Below, piece by piece: positions 7,905 through 17,325 of a stretch of 41,389 nucleotides of DNA; the stretch's first letter is position 1; every line of letters begins with the position of its first letter. Made by a program: the position numbers and the translations under genes. Below the pieces are notes generated by a model that had not been told where the DNA came from, did not search any database, and was given only the letters and a program-made list of their open reading frames with translations. The DNA is from Pediococcus stilesii (GTDB lineage: Bacteria > Bacillota > Bacilli > Lactobacillales > Lactobacillaceae), in assembly GCF_001437075.1 (NCBI RefSeq), contig NZ_JQBX01000015.1, forward strand, positions 1 through 41,389, written 5' to 3'.

Positions 7905-9732
7905 TTACATTCCATTCACTACTGTCCAATCCACCACACCACTGTATTTACCAGCAGTTGCACGATTATTCGCACGGATTACTAGTCCAGCATCGTTACC
8001 AAAATCACTGGTGTATACTCCATTCTGTGCATGCATTTGGCTACCGTCCATGATGGTTTGCTCATTTGAATTTAATTGGGTAACTTTAGACACGTCTTCG
8101 GATGCACTATGCTTAAACCACATGGAATACGTTTGATTTTGATTAGGTTTGTACGCAGCAGTAATTCGAAATTTTGGTTTCGTATCTCGCGTATCGTTAA
8201 CTTGGAAACGAATTTTATCTCCAGATGTTCTCGTTAAAAACTAATCTTTGTCAGGTGGTTGATCAATATCATAATTCCAATCATAGTTACCGTCTCCAAT
8301 CAAGACCGGTGTTAATGTGGATGAAATCAAGACGCCTGAATCAAATGGATTGGTGATCGAGTTCGAGCTCACTTGGCTACCATTTTGAAGTAGTTTAGAA
8401 TCATTTGGTATCAAAGAATCATAATCATCGGTATTTTTAGGAATCTTCGGGATGTTTGAGCGATTATAACCCTGAACCAAACTTGAACCTAAATAAGACA
8501 GTGGAATATCATGGTTAGGTGCATCGGTGATTCCACCACGCCCTGGTCCGCCACCATATGTGAGTAATTTAGCGCCAATAATTATTTGAATAATGCTACT
8601 TGGCCAACTTTTAGAATTGTTGAACGCTGCGGAATTAGTTGAGATGATGGCTGTTTTGGAGTTTGGCATTAGTGTTGCATTTACTCCAGCACTACTTACC
8701 ATCTTGGTGCCATCAAATACTGGTCCCATAGCCTTTAAATTCGTTGTGGCTCCGATCTGTGCGTTTAAACTAATGCCTGTCTTTCCGCTTCCAAATAGCG
8801 GTGCATTAACCATGTTCGAAGTCATATTTAACACACCAGAATTATTGATTGCAATGGCATTACTAGTTCCATAGAATTGAAACATTGTAGCCGATCGATC
8901 ATTATCAATAATGGATAGGGTTGATCCCGCGGCAACATCTATCTGGAATGTTTTATTGTTGAGTTGATTAAAATATGGTAAAAACATCCCCAGAGCTAAC
9001 ATTGAACTCTGCCCGTTGCCACCAATTATCGTCGTGTTACCAGAACTAACTTTAATATTTGGAATTTCACCCACCTGCCGCCCAGTCACGGCCGTGTTAA
9101 TGTAATTTTCTCCTGTAAAGTTAATTGGAACATAGTAACTACAAAGGGGCTGATTAAATCCTAAATTATTTGGAACATTATAGTAAACGTTGTTATAGGT
9201 GATTTCTGCAGCACAATCTTTAACAAGGATGGCTGGCCCAAAGTCAGCTGAGAAAAGCATACCGAAGTACGTTGTATAATAACCACTTCCCGTTCCTGTC
9301 CCCGCCGTATTTGGAATTCCAGTTACATAATTACTTGTTGCATTAGTTTCAATATGAAGATTTGATACTTTAACTTTCGCTGTACTACTCGATGGAATCC
9401 GGATTATCGAACCGCCCTGATCAGCAACGTAAAATCCATGCCCCTCAAAATCAACCTCTACATTTTTAATTTTAGAATTAATATTATAAAGTCCAAAAGG
9501 TAAAGTTATTGCCTGGTTTACATTGATTTTCAAATCTGCAGGCGGACCTCCTCTTGAATTCCAGTACCCGCTAATACTATCAAGTAATTGAAACAGATCA
9601 TTGCCACTGGTAACCGTATAGGTATTATAATTTTGCTGAATGATTGATGCCTTAATTTTGGTCTCATTGATAATAAAAAATCCCATTATAATCGAAAAAA
9701 AACATCAGTAAATGAACTATAAATTTTTTTAA
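7905..9732 (-). pseudogene. WxL-domain adhesin with pectate-lyase-like region, inactivated
   Basis: Large surface protein gene, the last of the decayed WxL operon. GGAGG (9740-9744) is followed seven bases on by a codon TTA (9730-9732) where the start should be, then KKFIVHLLMFFSIIMGFFII, an ideal signal peptide ending ETKIKAS. This reads only if one T is removed from a run of eight at 9695-9702. The long frame (9686 down to 8241) is a Gly/Asn/Thr-rich beta-helix of the pectate-lyase-like adhesive type (TAVTGRQVGEIPNIKVSSGN and similar). An in-frame TAG at 8241-8243 interrupts the protein, and the same frame continues FLTRTSGDKIRFQVND to the C-terminal WxL domain (YSGVVDWTVVNGM, stop at 7905). 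There are thus three independent lesions: start lost, frameshift in the signal peptide, amber codon before the cell-wall-binding WxL domain. Family assignment is firm from domain layout. Confidence 0.85.
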
Positions 9733-9745
9733 AAATACTCCTCCG

Positions 9746-10775
9746 CTAATGTTTATTCTCATACCGACGCCACTTTCTCCACCATAAATACAGAGCTAAA
9801 ACTATCACTAGCGCTAAAGCAATAAGTAATATCCATATCCACAAGTGATTATTATGCTGTATTGTAACGTCCTGCACGTTTTTACTGGTAATTACAAAGG
9901 ATCTTTTCCAATGCCATATTTGATCAGGATTTTTTGAAATAAACTTTAAATCTAAAATATACTTTCCAGGCTTCAACTTTTGATTTTTCAAAGGAAGCTG
10001 ATAATTAAAACTACTGTTGGGAGCAATCGATCGGTTGTCCAACTTTTGTCGAATAACAATCTTTTTTGGATTCTTAACAGGATAAATTTTAGCAGCAGTT
10101 TTGACATGTGAAAGATATGTTTTTGAAACATTTTGCGTGCTGGTTTCAACAGTCCTAGTCCAATTTAGATTATTGATTCGAACCTTGTTCAAATTCAACT
10201 CGGGCTTCACTTGCCGATTGTTTTGCCGGATTACAATCGCGGTTGCAAAATTAAACCGATTCGTAAATCCCGATTTAACCGATTTCTCGATTTGTTTTCG
10301 AACATAAATTCCACCTAATAACCGCCCATTGAATTGTTGATCCGGCATTTTTAATTTAAAAGCAATCTTTTTAGTGCCATTGGCCGGAACCTGGATGTTC
10401 TGAACTTTGGGAGAGATCATTTTATAAATATTTAGTGTACTAGGTAAATTCGGAGATTTTGTTATTTTTCTTGCCGAATAATCGATTATCATATTATTAT
10501 TTGTAATTGCCTTATTCGCCCAAACAGTAAATTTGGCGGCCTTCTTGGATCGATTATAAATATTCAACGATAAATTTGTCCCACTGTTGGGTTGCATATT
10601 TAAATTAAAATATGGCAGCTGAGGATCTTATCTGTTGAGAATTATTATTAATCGAAACGCTGAATTTTGCCCCAGAATCTGCCTGGATTGCCCTGGGAGA
10701 TATCACTCCAGCTATCACAAAAAAGATTGCTAACACTAAAATCAGCTCTAACCTGTTTCTTTTTTTATTACACAT
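9746..10775 (-). pseudogene. WxL-interacting protein (DUF916/DUF3324), frameshifted
   Basis: Partner protein of WxL surface complexes. ATG 10775, with AAGGTG upstream, starts a lipo-free signal peptide (MCNKKRNRLELILVLAIFFV, then SPRAIQADSG) and the beginning of DUF916 (AKFSVSINNNSQQI). One extra base near 10623-10632 shifts the frame; without it the protein reads QQIDPQLPYFNLNMQPNSG, the conserved DUF916 strand. The open frame then runs to 9746 with DUF916 (to about residue 120 of the open part), DUF3324, and a C-terminal membrane helix WIWILLIALALVIVLALYLW with the basic tail RKWRRYENKH. As it stands only an unsecreted fragment from an internal ATG (10597) could be made. It lies between the small WxL gene and the adhesin, all in one direction. 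Confidence 0.85.
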
Positions 10776-10793
10776 CTACCAACACCTTGTCCA

Positions 10794-11381
10794 CTAAGGC
10801 TGGATGTTGGCAGCAATTGTATAATCAATCGTTCCGTTATATGTTGCACTTTTTACACCGGCCGGTCCTAGAGTTAATGAAGCACTAGTTTTCCCAGAAG
10901 TTAAGCGGCCGTTGGCGTTATTGTTACCCGTCGCGACCACGTTACTTTTTTTGTAGATGTTAAGATCCGTAGAACCTGTAATTTGGCCACCCGTAAGTTC
11001 ATCCGGTGTACCATCAAGCGTCGTTGTTGTGAGCGACTTTATTGGCAAATCGGGAGCGTCCTTAGTAGTCATCGTGCTAGCCGAAGCAGTAATCGTATAA
11101 CCCCATTACTATTTCCAGTCAGATTGGTGACATCATACGATGAGCTTCCATCTGCACTTAAGGGCTCATTTACTAGCAGACAAATCTTTATTACCAAAAT
11201 CAAAACTTGGTACCGCATTTAAAATTAATTGGTCACCCTTGGGCGCGTTGAACGTCACGGTTGTCGTCCCCTGTCCAGTTCCCGCTGGGGTATCGTCAGC
11301 AAAAACACTCAATGGTAATATACTCATTGCCAATGTCGCCGCAAAAGCTATACCAATCGTTTTATTTCTTCCCTTACTCAT
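10794..11381 (-). pseudogene. Small WxL-domain surface protein, two frameshifts
   Basis: First gene of the WxL operon. ATG 11381 follows AAAGGA at eight bases; signal peptide MSKGRNKTIGIAFAATLAMS with cleavage near VFADD, then TTTVTFNAPKGDQLILNAVP and FDFGNKDLSASK. A stop at 11166-11168 follows an extra base. The next frame reads EPLSADGSSYDVTNLTGNSN, and a missing G in the run at 11101-11104 returns translation to the first frame (GYTITASAST, then MTTKDAP onward). The end is ASLTLGPAG and NGTIDYTIAANIQP, where the usual final Trp of the WxL motif is Tyr. The protein would be about 195 residues if intact. The stop after the first lesion makes it null. A 19-codon stretch lies between the two lesions. 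Confidence 0.85.
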
Positions 11382-11536
11382 AAAAAAATTCCTTTCCATT
11401 TGTAGTTGGATTAAGCATCCTCAATAATTCTACCATGTCCAATCTGCTTTAAATTCCCAATAAAAAGCATCTAGCATTCTAAATTCAGAGACTTTTCAAT
11501 GTAATGATAAAACCTGAATATTAATATAGACCAATT

Positions 11537-12967
11537 TTATTGTTCTCGAGATAAAATACTAACATATTTTTTTAGAGCTAAACGATTAAGTAAAGTTGGC
11601 AAATCAGCTAAATCAGAATAAGAACCATGAAATGCCATAAATGAAGCAGAATTTTCAATAAGATGAAAATCATTTTGTTCTGAAATCACCAAGTCAACAT
11701 TCTGCAAATCAGATGGCTCATTTAAAGCTTTAATTTGAACCTTATTATCCGTAAACAGTTTAACCGTTGCATGGATGTATTTAGATAACTTTCCCGCAGA
11801 TTTAACATCTAAACCAATCGTTAAAGTCAATTGTGATTTAGGAAATAGCGTTAAAAGCATCCGGACGTATAAATAAATTAGAATTTGTTTTGCCGGATAT
11901 GATAATTGATGTAAATGAAGTTGAGTTAATGATAAACGCTTTTTCAAAATTTCAACAACTCGTTTAATGAGCAAATCATTTTCAACGTCGAGATGTTTAA
12001 GCGTCATTGGACAGACACCACCCGGATTAAAATAATAAAAAGTATTTACCTTTAAAAAGTTATTTTCAATTTGAGATGTTAAATCAAAATGTTCTAGTAG
12101 CTGATGTTCCCACCACTGAATTCCTTCGTATAAATCGGGTAAATCCTTTTTTACAAATACATCCCAGTCTTGAATTAACTTCCCAGATGGGCTGGCAACG
12201 TGGCTAATAATAAAAATAAAGAGCATGTCATACACTTTGTGCTTCTTCTTTGCATCGTTAATATTTAAAACCGCCTGTAAAGTCGCCAGATATTTTGAAA
12301 TTGGTTCTTGCCAATGAATCTCTTGATGTTCTCTTGATGGTGATGCTATTTGCTGTTTTACAATCCGATCTAAAACATAAATGTAAGTACTCAATTTTAA
12401 CGTTTTTTTGTCGGTTAACGGCTCTCCGAAACGTTGTAAAATCGTTTTTGCATTTGAAATCGACGCCTCATCGGTTTCATTTATTAAAGAATAAAGTTCA
12501 TCAAACAGAATAACCTTTTGACAATCCTGTCCCTCTAACCTTCCTTTCCGAATTTCAAGCTGAAGTAACTTCAAAATGTCATTTAGTTCTTTTGTTTGTC
12601 TGTAATATTCCGTTTTACTAATAAATAGTTGCGAGCATCCCGGCAAACTAAATACTTTATCCTTAAAAGCGAAGTCTAAAATCCGAAATTTTGTCGATCG
12701 TTTCGAATAGTGTGCAACCATTATTTGAAATTCAAATGCACTCGGATGGTCAAAAAAGACCTTTTTATGCGCAACTTGAATTGAAACATTATATTCTCCA
12801 AAAAAAGAATCTTGTTTAACATTTTTAATTAAAGTGTCCAGTGCTCGCGGTGTACAGTTAAGCCTGTCACATAATTCATATTTCGTAATGGTGGACTTAT
12901 CTAGTAATATTTCAACAAATGCAACCACTTTTTGGTCACGGGGGGACAAAAGATTAATTATTTTCAT
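11537..12967 (-). CDS. Mga/AtxA-like helix-turn-helix regulator
   Basis: A 476-residue intact protein with GGAGG about 11 bases upstream of ATG. Residues 1-60 contain a winged helix (STITKYELCDRLNCTPRALD) and about 75-165 a second DNA-binding region of the Mga HTH type. The central part is PRD-like, and the C-terminal part (about 385-476, LTLTIGLDVKSAGKLSKYIH onward) resembles an EIIB-like domain. This is the layout of Mga/AtxA regulators, which activate surface-protein genes and sense carbohydrate status. Regulators of this type commonly sit next to WxL operons in lactobacilli; here the adjacent downstream operon (11381-7905) is its probable target but is inactivated. No phosphorylation site was confirmed. 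Confidence 0.75.
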   Translation of the reverse strand: MKIINLLSPRDQKVVAFVEILLDKSTITKYELCDRLNCTPRALDTLIKNVKQDSFFGEYNVSIQVAHKKVFFDHPSAFEFQIMVAHYSKRSTKFRILDFAFKDKVFSLPGCSQLFISKTEYYRQTKELNDILKLLQLEIRKGRLEGQDCQKVILFDELYSLINETDEASISNAKTILQRFGEPLTDKKTLKLSTYIYVLDRIVKQQIASPSREHQEIHWQEPISKYLATLQAVLNINDAKKKHKVYDMLFIFIISHVASPSGKLIQDWDVFVKKDLPDLYEGIQWWEHQLLEHFDLTSQIENNFLKVNTFYYFNPGGVCPMTLKHLDVENDLLIKRVVEILKKRLSLTQLHLHQLSYPAKQILIYLYVRMLLTLFPKSQLTLTIGLDVKSAGKLSKYIHATVKLFTDNKVQIKALNEPSDLQNVDLVISEQNDFHLIENSASFMAFHGSYSDLADLPTLLNRLALKKYVSILSREQ

Positions 12968-13076
12968 CCACTTTTCACCTCCAACTCACAATTACTATTT
13001 ATATCGGATTATGCATAACTTACGCAACCAATAACAAGTACCTTAATTAAGTTATAAGCCAACATTTTTGGGGACA

Positions 13077-13132
13077 AAAAAAGCAGAGAATCAGTATGCT
13101 TTATCCAGCATTTATCAGATACTCTGCTTTTT
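13077..13132 (-). terminator. Terminator after nhaC/PNPOx genes
   Basis: On the minus strand GCAGAGTATCTGAT and ATACTGATTCTCTGC form an interrupted stem followed by TTTTTTT. It lies downstream of the frameshifted oxidase-like gene and upstream of the Mga gene. Confidence 0.7.
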
Positions 13133-13171
13133 TAATAAAAATTATTAAATTTTAATTGTTTTAAAAAAATA

Positions 13172-13604
13172 CTAAAATTGCAATATTTCCTTCTTTTGGC
13201 CTAACCCTGCATCAACATAAATCTGTTCTGGTATAAGCTCAAAAACCGTTAAAGTTGGTCCAATTGCGTCCCATACCTGCTGATAGTTTGGAACCGTCTG
13301 GAGGTAGAGTGGCAGCAATTCCGGCATCGTTTTGGGCGACTTTTTTTATTTTCACGTGGGTAGCTTTCAGATATGGATTACCTGACGCCCCATCATCTGG
13401 AATCGTAATAAATGCTACATCCGGATTTTTTGCATAAACTTTTAATGCAGGACCAGTTTTTACGGAAGAAAAATATAGCTTCCCTGGCGTTTCTTCTTGC
13501 CATACAAAATTTACAATGCGAACGTCCGCTTGGTCATTATATGATGTACTCAGTGCTAATTTATTTGTTTTTTGAATGATTTCCTTCATGAGTGTCAAAT
13601 CCAT
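13172..13604 (-). pseudogene. Pyridoxamine 5'-phosphate oxidase-like flavin protein, frameshifted
   Basis: A split-barrel FMN-binding protein of about 140 residues. The start is taken at 13604 (MDLTLMKEIIQKTNKLALST, with GAAGGGA upstream). Typical PNPOx-like features follow: VNFVWQEETPGKLYFSSVKT, GPALKVYAKNPDVAFITIP, and the strand LKATHVKIKKVAQN. At 13322-13334 the frame changes, so the open frame ends after an unrelated tail at 13239. The correct frame reads MPELLPLYLQTVPNYQQVWD, AIGPTLTVFELIPEQIYVDA, and finishes GLGQKKEILQF at 13172, an ordinary family C-terminus. An insertion of one base or loss of two explains it. It follows nhaC directly on the same strand and was probably co-transcribed with it. 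Confidence 0.8.
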
Positions 13605-13629
13605 CACTTTTCTTCCCTTCATTTTTTAA

Positions 13630-14967
13630 TTAATAGCTACTATCGGTTGTCTTTTTTGATGAAATGAAATTAACAATAAAAGTTATACCGATCAAAAATA
13701 CCGGGTAAACCATATATCGTATTAAATCTAAGTAGTTGGTTCCCTTCCCCGCAAGTTGTAAAGTCATCATCATTGCCGAATCTTGTGGGATTACCATTGA
13801 TGCAGAAACCGCAAAAATTGAAATAATACCAGCTAATACTCTTTTTTCAACTTTATATTGTTCACCTAAATCTCTGGCAATTGGCGCCGTAATCAAAACT
13901 GAAATGTTGTTATTCACGATTGATCCCGTGACACAAAAACTTAAAATTCCAATTAATGCTTCGCAACTAGCCTTGCTTCGAATTCTTTTAGTAAAGATTC
14001 CAACCAGCCAGTCAATTCCACCGTAGTATCGCATTAAAGCAACCATTCCATTAACCATAATAGCAAAAATTGCTAACCAAAACATGCTTTCCATTCCGCT
14101 ACCAACGGCTTTCGCACAAGCAAAAATGGTTACTTTTCCTAGGACCATTCCAATTGCTCCCGCTAATACAGTTCCAATGGCCAGTACCAAAACCACATCC
14201 ATCCCTAATGCAGCTAATACCAATACCACAATGTACGGTAGAATCGTAATCACATTATAGCCTCCAGCAGCAACGGCGTGCGCGTTGTTGTTATGTAAAC
14301 TCATTAACATATATGAAATAATTGTTAGAATTGCAGCTGGTGTAGCAATTTTTATCTGCCATAAAAATTTATCTTTCATCGGTGATCCAACGCCAGCTGC
14401 AGCAGAAATCGTTGTCCCGCCAATCATTGATAATCCGTCACCAAAATATGATCCTGTAATCACTGCCGCGCCTGCCATTCCGGCATTTAAATGTGCCGCC
14501 GCCACTAGAGAAAAGGTTACTGGAGCCATGGTAACGATTGTTCCAGTTGATGTCCCAATACATAGCGATATAATCGCCGAAATCAAGAAAATCCCTGGGA
14601 CCAAAAATTGACTTGGAATCATTGAAATTCCAAGGTTAACAATTGAAGACTCACCACCAGAAATTGCTACGGCTGATGAAAATCCTCCGGCCATCATGAC
14701 AATTAATGCAAGATTCATTACTCCAGCATTACCGGCGTTATTAAGATAAATATTCATCTTTTTGCTAAACTTGCCACGAGGCTCAAAAAAGATTAACGCA
14801 AACAAGAGCGCTATCAAAATTGCAACCTGACGCGGCATATATGACGAAGGATCTTTTGCCCCCTTAATTGTAAATGCGACCAAACAACCAACATATAACA
14901 TTAAAAAAACCAATAGTGGAAGTAATCCAGCGGCTTTATAGTCTCGTGGTTTCTCTTTTTCCATCAT
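13630..14967 (-). CDS. Na+/H+ antiporter, NhaC family
   Basis: A polytopic membrane protein of about 445 residues. The reading frame is open upstream to 15009, but ATG 14967 (MMEKEKPRDYKAAGLLPLLV) is the likelier start because charged residues then lead straight into helix 1. About 11-12 hydrophobic segments follow. The central repeats show the NhaC/ion-transporter pattern with small residues: IGTSTGTIVTMAPVTFSLVA, GSYFGDGLSMIGGTTISAAA, and near the end GSIVNNNISVLITAPIARDL. The family exchanges sodium or related cations or organic substrates for protons; the substrate is not determined. It is separated from ctpA by a terminator hairpin and precedes the oxidase-like pseudogene. Confidence 0.8.
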   Translation of the reverse strand: MMEKEKPRDYKAAGLLPLLVFLMLYVGCLVAFTIKGAKDPSSYMPRQVAILIALLFALIFFEPRGKFSKKMNIYLNNAGNAGVMNLALIVMMAGGFSSAVAISGGESSIVNLGISMIPSQFLVPGIFLISAIISLCIGTSTGTIVTMAPVTFSLVAAAHLNAGMAGAAVITGSYFGDGLSMIGGTTISAAAGVGSPMKDKFLWQIKIATPAAILTIISYMLMSLHNNNAHAVAAGGYNVITILPYIVVLVLAALGMDVVLVLAIGTVLAGAIGMVLGKVTIFACAKAVGSGMESMFWLAIFAIMVNGMVALMRYYGGIDWLVGIFTKRIRSKASCEALIGILSFCVTGSIVNNNISVLITAPIARDLGEQYKVEKRVLAGIISIFAVSASMVIPQDSAMMMTLQLAGKGTNYLDLIRYMVYPVFLIGITFIVNFISSKKTTDSSY

Positions 14968-15022
14968 CTTAAACACCCATCTTTTTCTATAATTTAATTC
15001 AAAGTACAATCTTTCCCATCAT

Positions 15023-15046
15023 AAAAGCCCTTATAAAAGGGCTTTA
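15023..15046 (-). terminator. Terminator after ctpA
   Basis: AAAGCCCTTTTATAAGGGCTTTTAT on the minus strand gives a compact stem with a T-rich tail, 28 bases past the ctpA stop. (Stem halves are AAAGCCCTT and AAGGGCTTT.). Confidence 0.65.
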
Positions 15047-15073
15047 CTTTTAACATAATTCCGATAAAGATTC

Positions 15074-16489
15074 TTATCTTTTTGCTACTGAAACTTTTTC
15101 TGCCATTTTTAGAGCTGGATCATTCTTCGAAAGCTCTTCAATAACCTTTTGCTCAATTGAACGCATTGTTTTGGCATCAACCTGGCCATTAGCTGTAAGC
15201 TTATTCTCACTTTGGTAACGTTTGACCGCCGTCGCAAACTGATCAGTAAAGTCGGATGTTGGCGTACCGTCATAATAACCCAAATCTTTCAAAGCAATTT
15301 GTAAATTTTTAATATCGGTATTGCTTTGCCCTACGGTGTACGTCTTTTTCTCATCAAATGATGTGATATACGCCATTGCAGGGTAATCCGCCTTATAGTC
15401 GGGAATGATTCCCTTTTTATGAATCCACGTGCCATTTGGAGTTAACCATTTGGCGATGGTTAATTTCAATTCATCGCTGTCTGTATACTGCGTAATGTTT
15501 TGAACGGTTCCCTTTCCGTAGCTCTTAGAACCAACCAATGGAACATTGGCGGATTGATGGAGCGCAGCCGCAAAGATTTCTGCTGCACTGGCACTCTCAC
15601 CATTAATCATAACCACAACCGGCTTTTTCACCTTGTATCCACCGTCTAACTTTTTAGAAGCTTTATAGCTCTCCTTATCACCATTACGATCTTCCACCTG
15701 CATAATCGTTTTACCGTTCTTTAAAAACATTGATGACATTTTCAAAGCTTGATCCATTAATCCACCCGGATTATTGCGAACATCAATAATGTATGATTTA
15801 GCCCCTGCCTTGTCTAAACGTTTTAAAGCGGCTTTTAGCTCTTTAGACGTTTTTTCCGCCACGGAAGAAATGGCAATGTAACCAACTTTTTGGCTCAACA
15901 TTTTACTAGTTACCGTTTCGACTGGGATTTTAGCACGGGTAATGCTCTTAGTAAAAGTTGTGTTGCCTCGTTGGAGTCCCAGCTTAACTTTAGTTCCAAC
16001 TTTTCCACGCATCAGCGTCATTGCTTTCGATAATGACTTCCCACTTAAAGATTTCCCGTCGACCGTATTGATTACGTCACCAGCCTTCAAACCGGCCTTT
16101 TGTGCCGGAGTACCATCAATTGTCGACATAACTTCAATTTTATTGTCTTTTTTAACAACTTGAATCCCAACTCCACCAAAAGACCCTGAAACGCTATCAT
16201 TTAAATCGGTTGCATCATTATCGGTTAAGTAGTTTGAAAATGGATCATCCAAAGTTGAAAGCATTCCATCAATGGCACCAGTTGCTAGCTTAGAAGAATC
16301 GACTTTTCGATAATAATCATTATTAATCTGGTTAAATACACTAGCAACCCGATTAAAATTATTATTTGTTCCATCTCCTCGTAAAAAATTAAAAAAGAAA
16401 ATCAAGCCGACTGCGATCGTAATCAAAATACCGGTGATGATTGAAAGAATCACCGTCCAATAGGGATGTTTATTAATTATTTTTTTCAT
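15074..16489 (-). CDS. ctpA: Carboxy-terminal processing protease, S41A
   Basis: A 471-residue membrane-anchored serine protease acting outside the cell membrane. A single helix near residues 10-37 is followed by a stalk and a PDZ domain (about 100-185, GGVGIQVVKKDNKIEVMSTI). The S41 catalytic domain has VRNNPGGLMDQAL, the nucleophile region NGESASAAEIFAAAL near residue 300 and the general-base Lys in SYGKGTVQ near 326. The C-terminal part (about 385-450) is a peptidoglycan-binding repeat (DIKNLQIALKDLGYYDGTPT). ATG 16489 overlaps the yozE stop as TGATG, so the two are translationally coupled; TTG 16492 is an alternative start. The gene closes the ypmR-ypmS-yozE-ctpA transcript. Confidence 0.92.
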   Translation of the reverse strand: MKKIINKHPYWTVILSIITGILITIAVGLIFFFNFLRGDGTNNNFNRVASVFNQINNDYYRKVDSSKLATGAIDGMLSTLDDPFSNYLTDNDATDLNDSVSGSFGGVGIQVVKKDNKIEVMSTIDGTPAQKAGLKAGDVINTVDGKSLSGKSLSKAMTLMRGKVGTKVKLGLQRGNTTFTKSITRAKIPVETVTSKMLSQKVGYIAISSVAEKTSKELKAALKRLDKAGAKSYIIDVRNNPGGLMDQALKMSSMFLKNGKTIMQVEDRNGDKESYKASKKLDGGYKVKKPVVVMINGESASAAEIFAAALHQSANVPLVGSKSYGKGTVQNITQYTDSDELKLTIAKWLTPNGTWIHKKGIIPDYKADYPAMAYITSFDEKKTYTVGQSNTDIKNLQIALKDLGYYDGTPTSDFTDQFATAVKRYQSENKLTANGQVDAKTMRSIEQKVIEELSKNDPALKMAEKVSVAKR

Positions 16490-16713
16490 CAAAATTGTTC
16501 ACTTTCTAAATATCTTTGCCATGCAGCATCAAAAATCGACATGCTTTGCAAGTATCCGCCATTTAATTCTAAGTATTTACTAATTTGGTCAAAATCATGA
16601 GATTGTTTTGGAAACGACTGATCAAAAAAAGCTTGATTGGCAAATTCCTCTACTTCGTCATTTGGTTGTGGATTACGTTGTGTCATTAGAAATTGGAAAA
16701 ACGTTCTTTTCAT
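16489..16713 (-). CDS. YozE family (UPF0346) protein
   Basis: A 74-residue protein starting MKRTFFQFLMTQRNPQPNDE, with GGGAG six bases upstream of ATG 16713. It contains the YozE pattern: FYxFL-like N-terminus, acidic middle EVEEFANQAFFDQSFPKQS, then DFDQISKYLELNGGY and a C-terminal FDAAWQRYLE. The family is a small helical bundle of unknown function conserved in Firmicutes. It sits between ypmS and ctpA, with the stop codon overlapping the ctpA start. The longer in-frame upstream reading lies inside ypmS and is not used. Confidence 0.85.
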   Translation of the reverse strand: MKRTFFQFLMTQRNPQPNDEVEEFANQAFFDQSFPKQSHDFDQISKYLELNGGYLQSMSIFDAAWQRYLESEQF

Positions 16714-16726
16714 TTTTTCACTCCCA

Positions 16727-17317
16727 TTAGTTGCCAGCCTTAGGGACATTAATAATAAACTGAAAATTATTATTAACGACGTCAATTTGAGCAGCCTCAA
16801 AGCTAACTTTATTTGTTGTCTTAATTTGATCCAGTCTCAAAAGTGCTTCATCACCATCGATGCTAACCCAATTGGGCAATTTATAGTTTCTCGAAATATA
16901 TTTCAAAATAATTTTAGCCGATAATTTTAACGTTCCGACCGTTAACCCATGTGCTTTTAATTTGATATTGCCACTCTTAGTGACGGAAGGCACCATTGTG
17001 AGTGCGAACTGAATGTTTTTACCCAGCACCTCCGTTTGACCACTGAGAATCGCATAACGTTCTCCAATTCTAAAATCGTAAGAAAAATCAGTATTTTTTT
17101 GAAATTGTGATAAATATGCGGCACTGAGGTCGTTAATTTGGTTTTTCTTTAATTTAATTGGAATCTTATCATAGTTACGGATCGTTTTAACATTTTGATT
17201 GTCAACCTGATGAATTGGTTGGGAAGCTTTGAAAGTTACGTAAATTCCGCCAGCCAAAAAGATTGATAATAAGAGCAAGAAACCCCATTTCCAGAAACGA
17301 TATAGATACTTGTTCAT
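16727..17317 (-). CDS. YpmS family (DUF2140) membrane-anchored protein
   Basis: A 196-residue protein with an N-terminal membrane helix (WGFLLLLSIFLAGGIYVTFK, residues about 11-31) and an extracytoplasmic domain of beta-strands (FSYDFRIGERYAILSGQTEV, FALTMVPSVTKSGNIKLKAH, LPNWVSIDGDEALLRLD). That is the DUF2140/YpmS pattern. The function is not known; the constant neighbour in Firmicutes is the SGNH hydrolase gene ypmR, found here eight bases upstream, which suggests a joint role at the envelope. Confidence 0.8.
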   Translation of the reverse strand: MNKYLYRFWKWGFLLLLSIFLAGGIYVTFKASQPIHQVDNQNVKTIRNYDKIPIKLKKNQINDLSAAYLSQFQKNTDFSYDFRIGERYAILSGQTEVLGKNIQFALTMVPSVTKSGNIKLKAHGLTVGTLKLSAKIILKYISRNYKLPNWVSIDGDEALLRLDQIKTTNKVSFEAAQIDVVNNNFQFIINVPKAGN

Positions 17318-17325
17318 TCTACCAC

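Noticed and set aside
7905-13604. Frameshifts as sequencing errors in homopolymers
   Set aside because: Some lesions are in runs, but others (TAG at 8241, the lost start at 9732, the base change near 13330) are not, and the housekeeping genes are free of such lesions. Read-level data would still be decisive.
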